Shown: positions 49,458-56,790 of the stretch, piece after piece
Numbering within the stretch: the first letter of the stretch is position 1
How the letters are laid out: the number at the start of each line of letters is the position of its first letter
NCBI RefSeq assembly: GCF_002803065.1
Contig: NZ_NNBL01000002.1
Location: 310,001 to 374,000 of the forward strand
Length of the DNA stretch: 64,000 nucleotides
Direction: 5' to 3'
From: Streptomyces sp. CB01635
GTDB lineage: Bacteria; Actinomycetota; Actinomycetes; Streptomycetales; Streptomycetaceae
The notes under the pieces: generated by a model
The model's input: the letters and a program-made list of their open reading frames with translations, nothing else
Told to the model about the DNA's origin: nothing
The model's database searches: none
Program-made: the position numbers and the translations under genes

Positions 49458-49504
49458 GGCCGTCGGCCGTGCCTTCCGGAAGCGGAAGAGCACGGCCGAC
49501 GGCC
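49458..49504 (-). terminator. terminator after glnA, outer hairpin
   Basis: GGCCGTCGGCCGTGC (49458-49472) pairs perfectly over 15 bp with 49490-49504 around a 17-base loop. A second hairpin at 49520-49537 is nearer the stop. Confidence 0.75.
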
Positions 49505-49519
49505 CACAGACGGCCCAGG

Positions 49520-49537
49520 AGAGCGGAAGCCCGCTCT
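49520..49537 (-). terminator. terminator after glnA, proximal hairpin
   Basis: AGAGCGG-AAGC-CCGCTCT, a seven-bp stem with a four-base loop, 14 bases past the glnA stop on the minus strand. With the hairpin at 49458-49504 it forms a tandem terminator. Confidence 0.65.
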
Positions 49538-49551
49538 GACCTGTGGCGTTC

Positions 49552-50961
49552 TTAGATGTCGAAGTACAGCTCGAACTCGTGCGGGTGCGGGCGGAGCTGG
49601 ATCGGGGCGATCTCGTTCGTGCGCTTGTAGTCGACCCACGTCTCGATCAGGTCGGGGGTGAAGACACCGCCGGCCAGAAGGTACTCGTGGTCCGCCTCGA
49701 GGGCGTCGAGGACCGCGGGGAGCGAGGTCGGAACCTGCTGGACGTTCGCGTGCTCCTCGGGAGCCAGCTCGTACAGGTCCTTGTCGATCGGCTCGGCCGG
49801 CTCGATCTTGTTCTTCACGCCGTCGAGGCCGGCCATCAGGAGGGCCGAGAAGGCGAGGTACGGGTTCGAGGACGGGTCCGGCGCGCGGAACTCGACGCGC
49901 TTGGCCTTCGGGTTCGAGCCCGTGATCGGGATACGCATCGCGGCGGAGCGGTTGCGCTGCGAGTAGACCATGTTGACCGGCGCCTCGAAGCCCGGGACCA
50001 GGCGGTGGTACGAGTTCACCGTCGGGTTCGTGAAGGCGAGCAGCGACGGGGCGTGCTTCAGGATGCCGCCGATGTAGTAGCGCGCCATGTCCGAGAGGCC
50101 CGCGTAGCCCTGCTCGTCGTAGAAGAGCGGGTCGCCGTTCGCCCACAGGGACTGGTGGACGTGCATGCCCGAGCCGTTGTCACCGAAGATCGGCTTCGGC
50201 ATGAAGGTCGCGGTCTTGTTGTTGCGCCACGCGACGTTCTTCACGATGTACTTGAAGAGCATCAGGTCGTCGGCCGCGGCGAGCAGCGTGTTGAACTTGT
50301 AGTTGATCTCCGCCTGGCCGGCCGTGCCGACCTCGTGGTGCTGGCGCTCGACCTGGAGGCCGTTCTTGTCCAGCTCGAGGGAGATCTCCGCGCGCAGGTC
50401 GGCGAAGTGGTCGACCGGCGGGGTCGGGAAGTAACCGCCCTTGTAGCGGACCTTGTAGCCGCGGTTGTTCTCCTCCGAACCGGTGTTCCAGGCGCCGGCC
50501 TCGGAGTCGATCTCGTAGACCGAGCGGTTCGCGGAGGTCTCGAAGCGGACCGAGTCGAAGACGTAGAACTCGGCCTCGGGGCCGAAGTACGCGGTGTCGG
50601 CGATGCCGGTGGAGGCCAGGTACGCCTCGGCCTTCTTCGCGACGTTACGCGGGTCACGGGAGTACTGCTCGCCCGTGATCGGGTCGTGGATGAAGAAGTT
50701 GATGTTGACCGTCTTGTCGCGGCGGAAGGGGTCGACGCGCGCGGTGGACAGGTCGGCGCGGAGCGCCATGTCGGACTCGTGGATGGCCTGGAAACCCCGG
50801 ATCGAGGATCCGTCGAAGGCCAGCTCCTCGGTGGGGTCGAACGCCGCGGCCGGCACCGTGAAGTGCTGCATCACACCCGGCAGGTCGCAGAACCGGACGT
50901 CGACGAACTTGACGTCCTCGTCCGCGATGAACTTCTTGGCGTCATCGGCGTTCTGGAACAT
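49552..50961 (-). CDS. glnA: glutamine synthetase type I
   Basis: 469 residues from ATG 50961; AGGAGGAGTTGG precedes it. Motifs: '[16 protein letters not shown]', '[17 protein letters not shown]', '[14 protein letters not shown]', '[20 protein letters not shown]', '[12 protein letters not shown]', '[18 protein letters not shown]', '[19 protein letters not shown]'. 'DLYELAPEE' holds the adenylylation tyrosine at residue 397, so this enzyme should be controlled by GlnE. Dodecameric, makes glutamine. The GlnR double box (51061-51098) and TATGGT -10 lie upstream. Two hairpins terminate it. Confidence 0.98.
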   Translation of the reverse strand: MFQNADDAKKFIADEDVKFVDVRFCDLPGVMQHFTVPAAAFDPTEELAFDGSSIRGFQAIHESDMALRADLSTARVDPFRRDKTVNINFFIHDPITGEQYSRDPRNVAKKAEAYLASTGIADTAYFGPEAEFYVFDSVRFETSANRSVYEIDSEAGAWNTGSEENNRGYKVRYKGGYFPTPPVDHFADLRAEISLELDKNGLQVERQHHEVGTAGQAEINYKFNTLLAAADDLMLFKYIVKNVAWRNNKTATFMPKPIFGDNGSGMHVHQSLWANGDPLFYDEQGYAGLSDMARYYIGGILKHAPSLLAFTNPTVNSYHRLVPGFEAPVNMVYSQRNRSAAMRIPITGSNPKAKRVEFRAPDPSSNPYLAFSALLMAGLDGVKNKIEPAEPIDKDLYELAPEEHANVQQVPTSLPAVLDALEADHEYLLAGGVFTPDLIETWVDYKRTNEIAPIQLRPHPHEFELYFDI

Positions 50962-51044
50962 CCAACTCCTCCTACTCCCACCCGGGGAGGGGCGGGGTTG
51001 CAGCTCGGTGGTGCGGCCAGTGCGGTGGCACACGCTGGGACCCG

Positions 51045-51050
51045 ACCATA
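51045..51050 (-). promoter_or_regulatory. candidate -10 of glnA
   Basis: TATGGT on the minus strand, 11 bases after the GlnR double box and 84 bases before the start codon. No -35 at the usual spacing, which fits an activator-dependent promoter. Confidence 0.55.
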
Positions 51051-51060
51051 GGGACGGGGG

Positions 51061-51098
51061 ATTTCTCAAGCATGACCCATTTGTTTCGCCGAAGTTAA
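51061..51098 (-). promoter_or_regulatory. GlnR double box upstream of glnA
   Basis: On the minus strand: TTAAC (51098-51094), six bases, GAAAC (51087-51083), six bases, GTCAT (51076-51072), six bases, GAAAT (51065-51061). Fits the GTnAC-n6-GAAAC double motif with one deviation in each GTnAC half-site. GlnR activates glnA under nitrogen limitation. Confidence 0.88.
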
Positions 51099-51150
51099 CC
51101 GGGGCGGGGGCCGGAGCGGGCCGGGTGGCCGAGCGCAGTACCGTGGACGG

Positions 51151-51621
51151 GTGGACAACAGGCAAGCAATCGGATCGTGGCTCTCCGGGCCGCGCGCGGC
51201 CGCGGAGGACGCGGGTGTCGAGTTCGGGTACCGCGGTGAGCAGCTGGGGCTGCCCGAGCAGGGGCCGGGCTCCATCGCCCGCCCCGGCAGGCGCATGGCC
51301 GCCCTCGCCATCGACTGGGCCCTGTGCATGCTGATCGCATACGGGCTCCTCACACACGGCTACAACCAGGCGACGGGGAACTGGGCCCTCGGGATCTTCT
51401 TCGTCCTCGGCCTGCTCACCGTCGGCACGGTCGGCTTCACGCCGGGCAAGCGGATCATGGGGCTGCGCGTCGTCGCGCAGGACGGCTCCGGCCGCCTCGG
51501 CCTCGGCCGCGTCCTGGTCCGCACGCTGCTCCTGTGCGTCGCCGTCCCCGCCCTGATCTGGGACCGTGACGGCCGCGGCCTGCACGACCGCCTGGCCCGC
51601 GCGGTCCAGGTCCGCGCCTGA
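51151..51621 (+). CDS. RDD-family membrane protein
   Basis: 156 residues from GTG 51151. After a soluble N-terminus, '[23 protein letters not shown]' contains the Arg-Asp-Asp-like start of RDD proteins, followed by '[30 protein letters not shown]' and '[30 protein letters not shown]', the conserved 'G-x-R-x-x-R-D-x-G-x-L-H-D' style ending. Three membrane segments. Function unknown. Divergent from glnA. Confidence 0.82.
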   Translation: MDNRQAIGSWLSGPRAAAEDAGVEFGYRGEQLGLPEQGPGSIARPGRRMAALAIDWALCMLIAYGLLTHGYNQATGNWALGIFFVLGLLTVGTVGFTPGKRIMGLRVVAQDGSGRLGLGRVLVRTLLLCVAVPALIWDRDGRGLHDRLARAVQVRA

Positions 51622-51643
51622 CCCGGGCCATCACTGCAGACCC

Positions 51644-51699
51644 ACTACGACGGATGAGGCCCCGGAACCGATCGGTTCCGGGGCCTCATCCGTCGTAGT
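51644..51699. terminator. 27-bp perfect hairpin between RDD and DUF4191 genes
   Basis: Arms 51644-51670 and 51673-51699 are perfectly complementary with an AT dinucleotide at the centre; the innermost pairs would open into a loop. It lies between convergent stops at 51621 and 51707 and is by far the longest palindrome in the window, a bidirectional terminator. Confidence 0.85.
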
Positions 51700-51706
51700 A
51701 GAAGGG

Positions 51707-52408
51707 TCAGCGTCCCTTGCCGCCACCGCGCGGCATCCGCATGCCCTTGGGCATCGGGCCCTTGGGGAGCGGCATGTTGCTCATCAGGTCGCCCATCGCC
51801 CGGAGGCGGTCGTTGGTCGTCGTGACCTGCGGGCCCGTGAGAACGCGGGGGAGCTTGAGCATCGTCGTGCGGAGCTTCTTGAGCGGCACCTGGCCCTCGC
51901 CGTTACCGACGAGGATGTCGTTGACCGGCACGTCGGAGACGATGCGGGCCATCTTCCGCTTCTCGGCCGCCAGCAGCGTCTTCACCCGGTTCGGGTTGCC
52001 CTCGGCGACCAGGACGATGCCTGCCTTGCCGACCGCCCGGTGGACGACGTCCTGGCTGCGGTTCATCGCCACGGCCGGGGTCGTGGTCCAGCCACGGCCG
52101 ATGTTGTCGAGTACCGCGGCAGCCGCGCCGGGCTGACCCTCCATCTGCCCGAAGGCTGCTCGCTCGGCACGGCGTCCGAAGACGATCGCCATCGCGAGGA
52201 AGGCGAGCAGGAAGCCGAGAATTCCGAGATATACCGGGTGACCGATCAAGAATCCGATCGCGAGGAACACACCAAAGGTGACGATTCCCACAGCCGCGAG
52301 TACAAGAGCGATCATCGGATCGGCCTTGCGGGTCATCTTAAAGGTCAGAGCGATCTGCTTGAGTCGCCCGGGGTTCGCAGCGTCCGCTGCGGTTTCCTTC
52401 CTCGCCAT
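51707..52408 (-). CDS. DUF4191 membrane protein
   Basis: 233 residues. N-terminal 'GRLKQIALTFKMTRKADPMIALVLAAVGIVTFGVFLAIGFLIG' followed by 'VYLGILGFLLAFLAMAIVFGRRAERAAF' gives two membrane helices; the cytoplasmic C-terminus contains 'VVHRAVGKAGIVLVAEGNPNRVKTLLAAEKRK' and a Gly/Arg/Met-rich tail. This is the DUF4191 layout conserved in actinobacteria next to lipA. Function unknown. Confidence 0.85.
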   Translation of the reverse strand: MARKETAADAANPGRLKQIALTFKMTRKADPMIALVLAAVGIVTFGVFLAIGFLIGHPVYLGILGFLLAFLAMAIVFGRRAERAAFGQMEGQPGAAAAVLDNIGRGWTTTPAVAMNRSQDVVHRAVGKAGIVLVAEGNPNRVKTLLAAEKRKMARIVSDVPVNDILVGNGEGQVPLKKLRTTMLKLPRVLTGPQVTTTNDRLRAMGDLMSNMPLPKGPMPKGMRMPRGGGKGR

Positions 52409-52438
52409 GCCTTGAAGTCTACGTGTCCGGGCAAGTGG

Positions 52439-52642
52439 CTACGACGTGCGGGCGGCCACAGCCTCCTCGAGCACCCGCTGAGCCTCCACCCGGTCCTTGG
52501 CGCGGCGGCGGTCCTCGAGCACGGAGGTCCAGGCGTTGCGGCGTGCGGTGCGCTGTCCGCTGCTCATGAGCAGCGACTCGACCGCGCGCAGGGCGTCGGT
52601 GAAGGTCGGGATGGCGGTGGCGCGAACGGGCGCGGCCTGCAT
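52439..52642 (-). CDS. small conserved actinobacterial protein, 67 residues
   Basis: Basic helical protein 'AIPTFTDALRAVESLLMSSGQRTARRNAWTSVLEDRRRAKDRVEAQRVLEEA' with no signal peptide. GAGGGGG precedes the ATG. The neighbourhood (DUF4191, lipA) and a HrdB-like promoter at 52711-52739 support that it is real. It could be a nucleic-acid-binding helix pair; no family recognised. Confidence 0.75.
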   Translation of the reverse strand: MQAAPVRATAIPTFTDALRAVESLLMSSGQRTARRNAWTSVLEDRRRAKDRVEAQRVLEEAVAARTS

Positions 52643-52710
52643 TGGGAGGTCCCCCTCGGGAGCGGCTCTGACTACGGGTGTACGTGGCGTGAGTACAGCG
52701 TCACTGATTG

Positions 52711-52739
52711 GTGTTACCAGGGCGTGACCGAAGGGTCAA
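52711..52739 (-). promoter_or_regulatory. candidate HrdB-type promoter of the 67-residue gene
   Basis: TTGACC (52739-52734) and TAACAC (52716-52711) on the minus strand, with 17 bases between them, 69 bases before the start codon. Close to the major sigma consensus. Confidence 0.6.
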
Positions 52740-52777
52740 ACGCCTATGAAGCCTTGATGGGGGAGGGCCGAACGATG

Positions 52778-52825
52778 ACGCGGCCCTGACGGTGCCCCCA
52801 TCTGCGGGGACTGTCAGGGCCGCGT
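52778..52825 (-). terminator. terminator after lipA
   Basis: ACGCGGCCCTGAC (52778-52790) pairs with GTCAGGGCCGCGT (52813-52825), with a nested GCCCCC/GGGG hairpin between them. It is 77 bases past the lipA stop on the minus strand. Confidence 0.8.
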
Positions 52826-52901
52826 TCTCTCGGCCATTACTGGCCGGTAGCTGCTTGTGCGTGATTTCACACGGCTGGCGGGCCGTGCGGGTGCGAGTCG
52901 A

Positions 52902-53867
52902 TCAGACCGCCTGCGAGGCCACGTACGCGCCGCGCTTCTCGACCGCCATCTGGTAGAGGCGTCCGGCGCGGTACGAGGAGCGGACCAGCGGGCCGGACAT
53001 GACGCCGGAGAAACCGATCTGCTCGGCCTCCTCCTTCAGCTCCACGAACTCGGCCGGCTTCACCCAGCGCTCGACGGGGTGGTGCCGCGGCGTCGGACGC
53101 AGGTACTGGGTGATGGTGATGAGCTCGGTGCCCGCTTCGTGCAGCTGGCGCAGCGCCTCGCTGACCTCGGCGCGCTCCTCGCCCATGCCCAGGATCAGGT
53201 TGGACTTGGTGACCAGGCCGGCCTCGCGGGCCTTCGTGATGACCTCGAGGGAGCGCTCGTACCGGAAGCCGGGGCGGATCCGCTTGAAGATGCGCGGCAC
53301 CGTCTCGACGTTGTGCCCGAGAACCTCGGGGCGGGACGAGAAGACCTCGGCCAGCTGGTCCGGGTCGGCGTTGAAGTCGGGGATGAGCAGCTCGACCTTG
53401 GTGTAGCCCTCGGCGCGCTCCGCCGTCATGGCGTGGATCTGGCGCACGGTCTCCGCGTACAGCCAGGCGCCGCCGTCCTCCAGGTCGTCGCGCGCGACGC
53501 CGGTGATCGTGGCGTAGTTCAGGTCCATCGTGACGACGGACTCGCCGACGCGGCGGGGCTCGTCACGGTCCAGTGCCTCGGGCTTGCCCGTGTCGATCTG
53601 GCAGAAGTCGCAGCGCCGCGTGCACTGGTCGCCGCCGATGAGGAAGGTGGCCTCGCGGTCTTCCCAGCACTCGTAGATGTTCGGACAGCCCGCCTCCTGG
53701 CAGACCGTGTGCAGGCCCTCGCTCTTCACGAGGCCCTGCATCTTCGTGTACTCGGGACCCATTTTCGCCCGGGTCTTGATCCACTCGGGCTTGCGCTCGA
53801 TGGGGGTCTGGCTGTTGCGGACCTCCAGGCGCAGCATCTTGCGTCCGTCGGGTGCGACTGCGGACAC
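52902..53867 (-). CDS. lipA: lipoyl synthase
   Basis: 321 residues from GTG 53867 with GGGAGCC upstream. Radical-SAM enzyme: auxiliary cluster '[12 protein letters not shown]' (CxxxxCxxxxxC) and the SAM cluster 'CTRRCDFC' (CxxxCxxC) are both present, plus '[11 protein letters not shown]', 'PGFRYERSL', '[10 protein letters not shown]' and 'SSYRAG' at the end. It inserts two sulfurs into octanoyl groups on lipoyl domains. Divergent neighbours are absent: lipB lies immediately upstream on the same strand, a lipA-lipB unit read from lipB first. Confidence 0.97.
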   Translation of the reverse strand: MSAVAPDGRKMLRLEVRNSQTPIERKPEWIKTRAKMGPEYTKMQGLVKSEGLHTVCQEAGCPNIYECWEDREATFLIGGDQCTRRCDFCQIDTGKPEALDRDEPRRVGESVVTMDLNYATITGVARDDLEDGGAWLYAETVRQIHAMTAERAEGYTKVELLIPDFNADPDQLAEVFSSRPEVLGHNVETVPRIFKRIRPGFRYERSLEVITKAREAGLVTKSNLILGMGEERAEVSEALRQLHEAGTELITITQYLRPTPRHHPVERWVKPAEFVELKEEAEQIGFSGVMSGPLVRSSYRAGRLYQMAVEKRGAYVASQAV

Positions 53868-53973
53868 GACCGGCTCCCTACAGCTTTGATTCTTCGGCGT
53901 ACCTCAGGGTACGCCCGTGGTCTTGATGGGCCTTACGTGTGGCCAACCTCTGGCCTTCGGGGTGCATTCCCGC

Positions 53974-54825
53974 TCAGGCGGTGGCCTTGTCGGGCTCCTG
54001 CGCGCTGGCCTTGTCGGGCTCCCGCTCGGGCGCCTTCTCGATGACGCGCGGGGCGAGGGCCGCGTTCTCCAGGACGTCGCGCAGGTGGCGCTCGGCGACC
54101 GGCAGCACCTCGTCGATCGTGACCTCGCGGCCCAGCTCGTACGAGAGCGAGGTGACGCCCGCGTCGCGGATGCCGCAGGGGATGATCTTGTCGAAGTTCG
54201 AGGTGTCCGGATTCACGTTCAGCGCGAAGCCGTGCATCGTGACGCCCTTGGCGACGCGGATGCCCATGGCGCAGATCTTCCGGTCCTCGCGGCGCTGGCC
54301 CGCGTTCGACGGCGCGTACTCCGGGCCGTTGAGACGCGGGTCGAACTCGGAGTCGTTCACCCGGGGGTCGAAGTCCAGGGACAGGCCACCGAGCCTGGGG
54401 CGCTCGGCCGAGTCCTTGGCGTCTCCGAGCACCCACACGCCGGCCCGGCCCTCCACGCGGGACGTCTCCACGCCGAACTCGGCGCAGACCGCGATCATCG
54501 CGTCTTCGAGGCGGCGCAGGTGCGCGACCACGTCCACGGGGCGGGGCAGCTTCTGGATCGGGTAGCCGACGAGCTGGCCCGGGCCGTGCCAGGTGATCTT
54601 GCCGCCCCGGTCCACGTCCACGACGGGGGTGCCGTCCAGCGGGCGCTCCTCGGGCGCGGTGCGGCGGCCCGCGGTGTAGACCGGCGGGTGTTCGAGAAGC
54701 AGGCACGTGTCGGGGGCCTCGTCGGCGAAACGGGCGGCGTGCACACGGCGCTGCTCGTCCCAGGCGTCCTGGTAGTCGACCGAGTCCGCTCCGAAACCCA
54801 AGCGGACGAACCGCAACTCATTCAC
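53974..54825 (-). CDS. lipB: octanoyl-[ACP]:protein N-octanoyltransferase LipB
   Basis: 283 residues from GTG 54825 with GGGAGG upstream; the frame upstream to 54912 is unsupported. Motifs: 'PVYTAGRRT', '[18 protein letters not shown]', '[10 protein letters not shown]' (catalytic Lys) and 'IIPCGI' (catalytic Cys). An insertion after 'VLGD' has duplicated '[18 protein letters not shown]', and the C-terminus ends in the repeat '[15 protein letters not shown]'. The protein is longer than the usual 230-260 residues because of these. Transfers octanoate from ACP to lipoyl domains; upstream of lipA, likely co-transcribed. Confidence 0.95.
   Translation of the reverse strand: MNELRFVRLGFGADSVDYQDAWDEQRRVHAARFADEAPDTCLLLEHPPVYTAGRRTAPEERPLDGTPVVDVDRGGKITWHGPGQLVGYPIQKLPRPVDVVAHLRRLEDAMIAVCAEFGVETSRVEGRAGVWVLGDAKDSAERPRLGGLSLDFDPRVNDSEFDPRLNGPEYAPSNAGQRREDRKICAMGIRVAKGVTMHGFALNVNPDTSNFDKIIPCGIRDAGVTSLSYELGREVTIDEVLPVAERHLRDVLENAALAPRVIEKAPEREPDKASAQEPDKATA
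53982..54022 (-). repeat. 24-bp-period direct repeat in the lipB 3' end
   Basis: TGGCCTTGTCGGGCTCC occurs at 53982-53998 and 54006-54022, encoding two copies of EPDKAS/T-A. Insertion and repeat together extend the LipB tail. Confidence 0.85.
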
Positions 54826-55257
54826 GGTCAGTGCCTCCCTAGAACCTTCAGCGTGCACATGTCGCGCCCCGCCACTGTACGACCAGGGCCTCCGCGCCAG
54901 CCGTTCGGGCAATCCTCACACGATCGGATGAAAGGGGGTGCCTGCTGGTCTGATCAGGGGAACCCGTGCGCGCTGCGTGATAACTTCGGCGCCGTCCGTG
55001 AGCGGGAGCCGCTTGTGGACCTACCGCCCGGCGGGCGGGAAGTCAGGCTTGTGGAGGCTGTGTAAGACCGGACTCCGGTCCGGCAGAGCCTGTGAAGCAG
55101 GAACCCACCGAGGTCCCGTGCGAGCGGGACGGCAGGAGTTCTCCGCTTGCGGGGAAGGACGTCAAATTCGCGCCGTTCCATGTGGGAGCAGTGCAGAGGG
55201 GGGCGCACCATGGCCCCCCTCTACGGCTTCCTAGGGCCCGGAAGGCAATCGCACAGC
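54826..55257. other. lipB to TPR-regulator gap
   Basis: 432 bases. The lipB-proximal part holds the lipB promoter region; a TGATAACTT at 54978-54986 might be a -10 for the regulator. From 55002 to 55165 lies the IS605-type right-end remnant. The rest to the regulator start shows only GC-rich leader with two possible translation starts. Confidence 0.6.
55002..55165 (+). mobile_element. IS200/IS605-family (tnpB-type) right-end remnant with omega-RNA-like 3' hairpins
   Basis: The frame from 55002 to 55091 reads 'CGPTARRAGSQACGGCVRPD' and then 'PAEPVKQEPTEVP', resembling the Cys/Gly...VRP...VKQEP tail of Streptomyces TnpB. Overlapping it, GTGAAGCAGGAACCC (55092-55106) is followed by hairpin GTCCCG-TGCGAG-CGGGAC (55113-55130), GGCAGGA (55131-55137), and hairpin TTCTCCGC-TT-GCGGGGAA (55139-55156) ending in GGACGTCAA (55157-55165). 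This order (GTGAAGCAGGAACC, variable hairpin, GGCAGGA, terminal hairpin, G[GA]-x-GTCAA) is what I recall for tnpB right ends/omega RNA in Streptomyces. No tnpB or tnpA catalytic part is present. Whether it is transcribed is unknown. Confidence 0.55.
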
Positions 55258-56748
55258 ATGACGGAACGACCTCCGCAGCGCACGCCCAACCGCCAGCTAG
55301 CCGCGCTCATCGCGGAGGCGGGGTTCTCCAATGCCGGCCTCGCCCGCCGCGTCGATCAGCTCGGTCTGGAGCACGGTCTCGACCTGCGCTACGACAAGAC
55401 ATCCGTGACGCGCTGGCTGCGCGGCCAGCAGCCCCGCGGCACCACACCCGCACTGATCGCCGAGGTGTTCACCCGGCGCCTGGGGCGCCGGCTCTCCGCC
55501 CAGGACCTGGGGCTCGACGCCTGCTCCCCGGTCTACGCGGGCCTGGAGTTCGCCGCCTCGCCCGAGGAGGCCGTCGACATCGTCAGCGGCCTGTGGCGCA
55601 AGGACTCGGGCAGCCATGCCGAGCTCCGCAAGATCGCTTTCACCCCGGCGGGGCTCGTCGTGCCGAGCCGGGACTGGCTGATCGGGCGGGCCGACGACCG
55701 CGTCGCCCACGGGGACCACGGCGGTCCCGGCGGTGTACGGATCCCCGCCCAGGGGCGGGCCCCCGCCAAGCTCACGGCCGGGCTCGAACCGGGGCCGCCC
55801 CCCTTGCCCCGGCAGCGCGGCCACGCCGAGCGCGGGCCCGGCCAGCGCGTCACCGCCGGAGACATCGCGGCCCTGCGCTCCGTCGGCGAACTCTTCCGCT
55901 CTCTCGACCAGGCGTACGGCGGAGGCCACGCCCGCCAGGCGCTCGTGCGCTACCTGGAGCACGAGGCCGAGCCGATGCTGCGGGGCACCTACGGGGAGCA
56001 GACCGGCCGGCGGCTCTTCGCGGCCACCGCCGATCTGACCCGGCTCGCCGGCTGGACCTCGTACGACATCGCCGCGCACGGGCTCGCGCAGCGGTACTTC
56101 GTGCAGGCCCTGCGGCTCTCGCAGGCGGCGGGGGACAGGATGTACGGGTCGTACGTCCTGGTCACGATGAGCCGCCAGGCCGTCTATCTCGGGCACGGGC
56201 GCGAGGCCGTCCAGCTGGCCCGGGTCGCGCAGCAGGGCGCGGGCTCCTCGGCGCCGCCCGCCGTGCAGGCGCTGCTGCACGCGGCCGAGGCGCGCGGGCA
56301 CGGCGTGCTCGGCGAGGTGCGCGCGTGCACGGCGTCGCTGGTGCGGGCCGAGCGGACCCTGGAGGCGGTGCGGACCGGGGACGACGTGCCGCACTGGGCG
56401 CGGTTCTTCGACGAGGCGCAGCTGGCCGACGAGTTCGGGCACTGCCACCGGGATCTCCAGCAGTACCGCGCGGCCGCCCAGCACGCGGAGCGCTCGCTCC
56501 AGCTGCGGGCGCCCGGCTTCGCGCGCAGCAGGCTGTTCTGCCGGGTGGTGCTTGCCTCCGCGCGGCTCGGGCTCGGCGAGCTGGACCAGGCGTGCACACT
56601 CGGCGCCGAGGCCGCGCAGGCCGCCTCCGAGATGCGCTCCGTGCGGGCGCACGAGTACGTGCGGGAGTTCGAGCGCCGCCTGGAGCCCTACCGCGACGCG
56701 GCCCCGGTACGCGGATACCGGGACCGCATCGCCGCCCTCAGCCACTGA
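55258..56748 (+). CDS. TPR-containing transcriptional regulator (NsdA-like)
   Basis: 496 residues from ATG 55258 (GGAAGG 11 bases upstream); an alternative ATG at 55210 has GGGGGG upstream and would add 16 residues. The N-terminus 'RQLAALIAEAGFSNAGLARRVDQLGLEHGLDLRYDKTSVTRWLRGQQPRG' is an XRE-like helix-turn-helix. The remainder is helical repeats ('ATADLTRLAGWTSYDIAAHGLAQRYFVQALRLSQAAGDRMYGSYVL', 'AVYLGHGREAVQLARVAQQGA', 'HWARFFDEAQLADEFGHCHRD'), as in Streptomyces NsdA-like and other developmental regulators. Direct targets unknown. The IS605-type remnant occupies its leader. Confidence 0.8.
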   Translation: MTERPPQRTPNRQLAALIAEAGFSNAGLARRVDQLGLEHGLDLRYDKTSVTRWLRGQQPRGTTPALIAEVFTRRLGRRLSAQDLGLDACSPVYAGLEFAASPEEAVDIVSGLWRKDSGSHAELRKIAFTPAGLVVPSRDWLIGRADDRVAHGDHGGPGGVRIPAQGRAPAKLTAGLEPGPPPLPRQRGHAERGPGQRVTAGDIAALRSVGELFRSLDQAYGGGHARQALVRYLEHEAEPMLRGTYGEQTGRRLFAATADLTRLAGWTSYDIAAHGLAQRYFVQALRLSQAAGDRMYGSYVLVTMSRQAVYLGHGREAVQLARVAQQGAGSSAPPAVQALLHAAEARGHGVLGEVRACTASLVRAERTLEAVRTGDDVPHWARFFDEAQLADEFGHCHRDLQQYRAAAQHAERSLQLRAPGFARSRLFCRVVLASARLGLGELDQACTLGAEAAQAASEMRSVRAHEYVREFERRLEPYRDAAPVRGYRDRIAALSH

Positions 56749-56790
56749 CGGGACGGGGGTGGTGCGCATCCGCCCCTGCCCGCCGGCCGA

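Noticed and set aside
49296..49551. Integration site or RNA gene downstream of glnA
   Set aside because: Apart from two terminator hairpins I see no tRNA-like arms, attachment duplication or conserved RNA motif.
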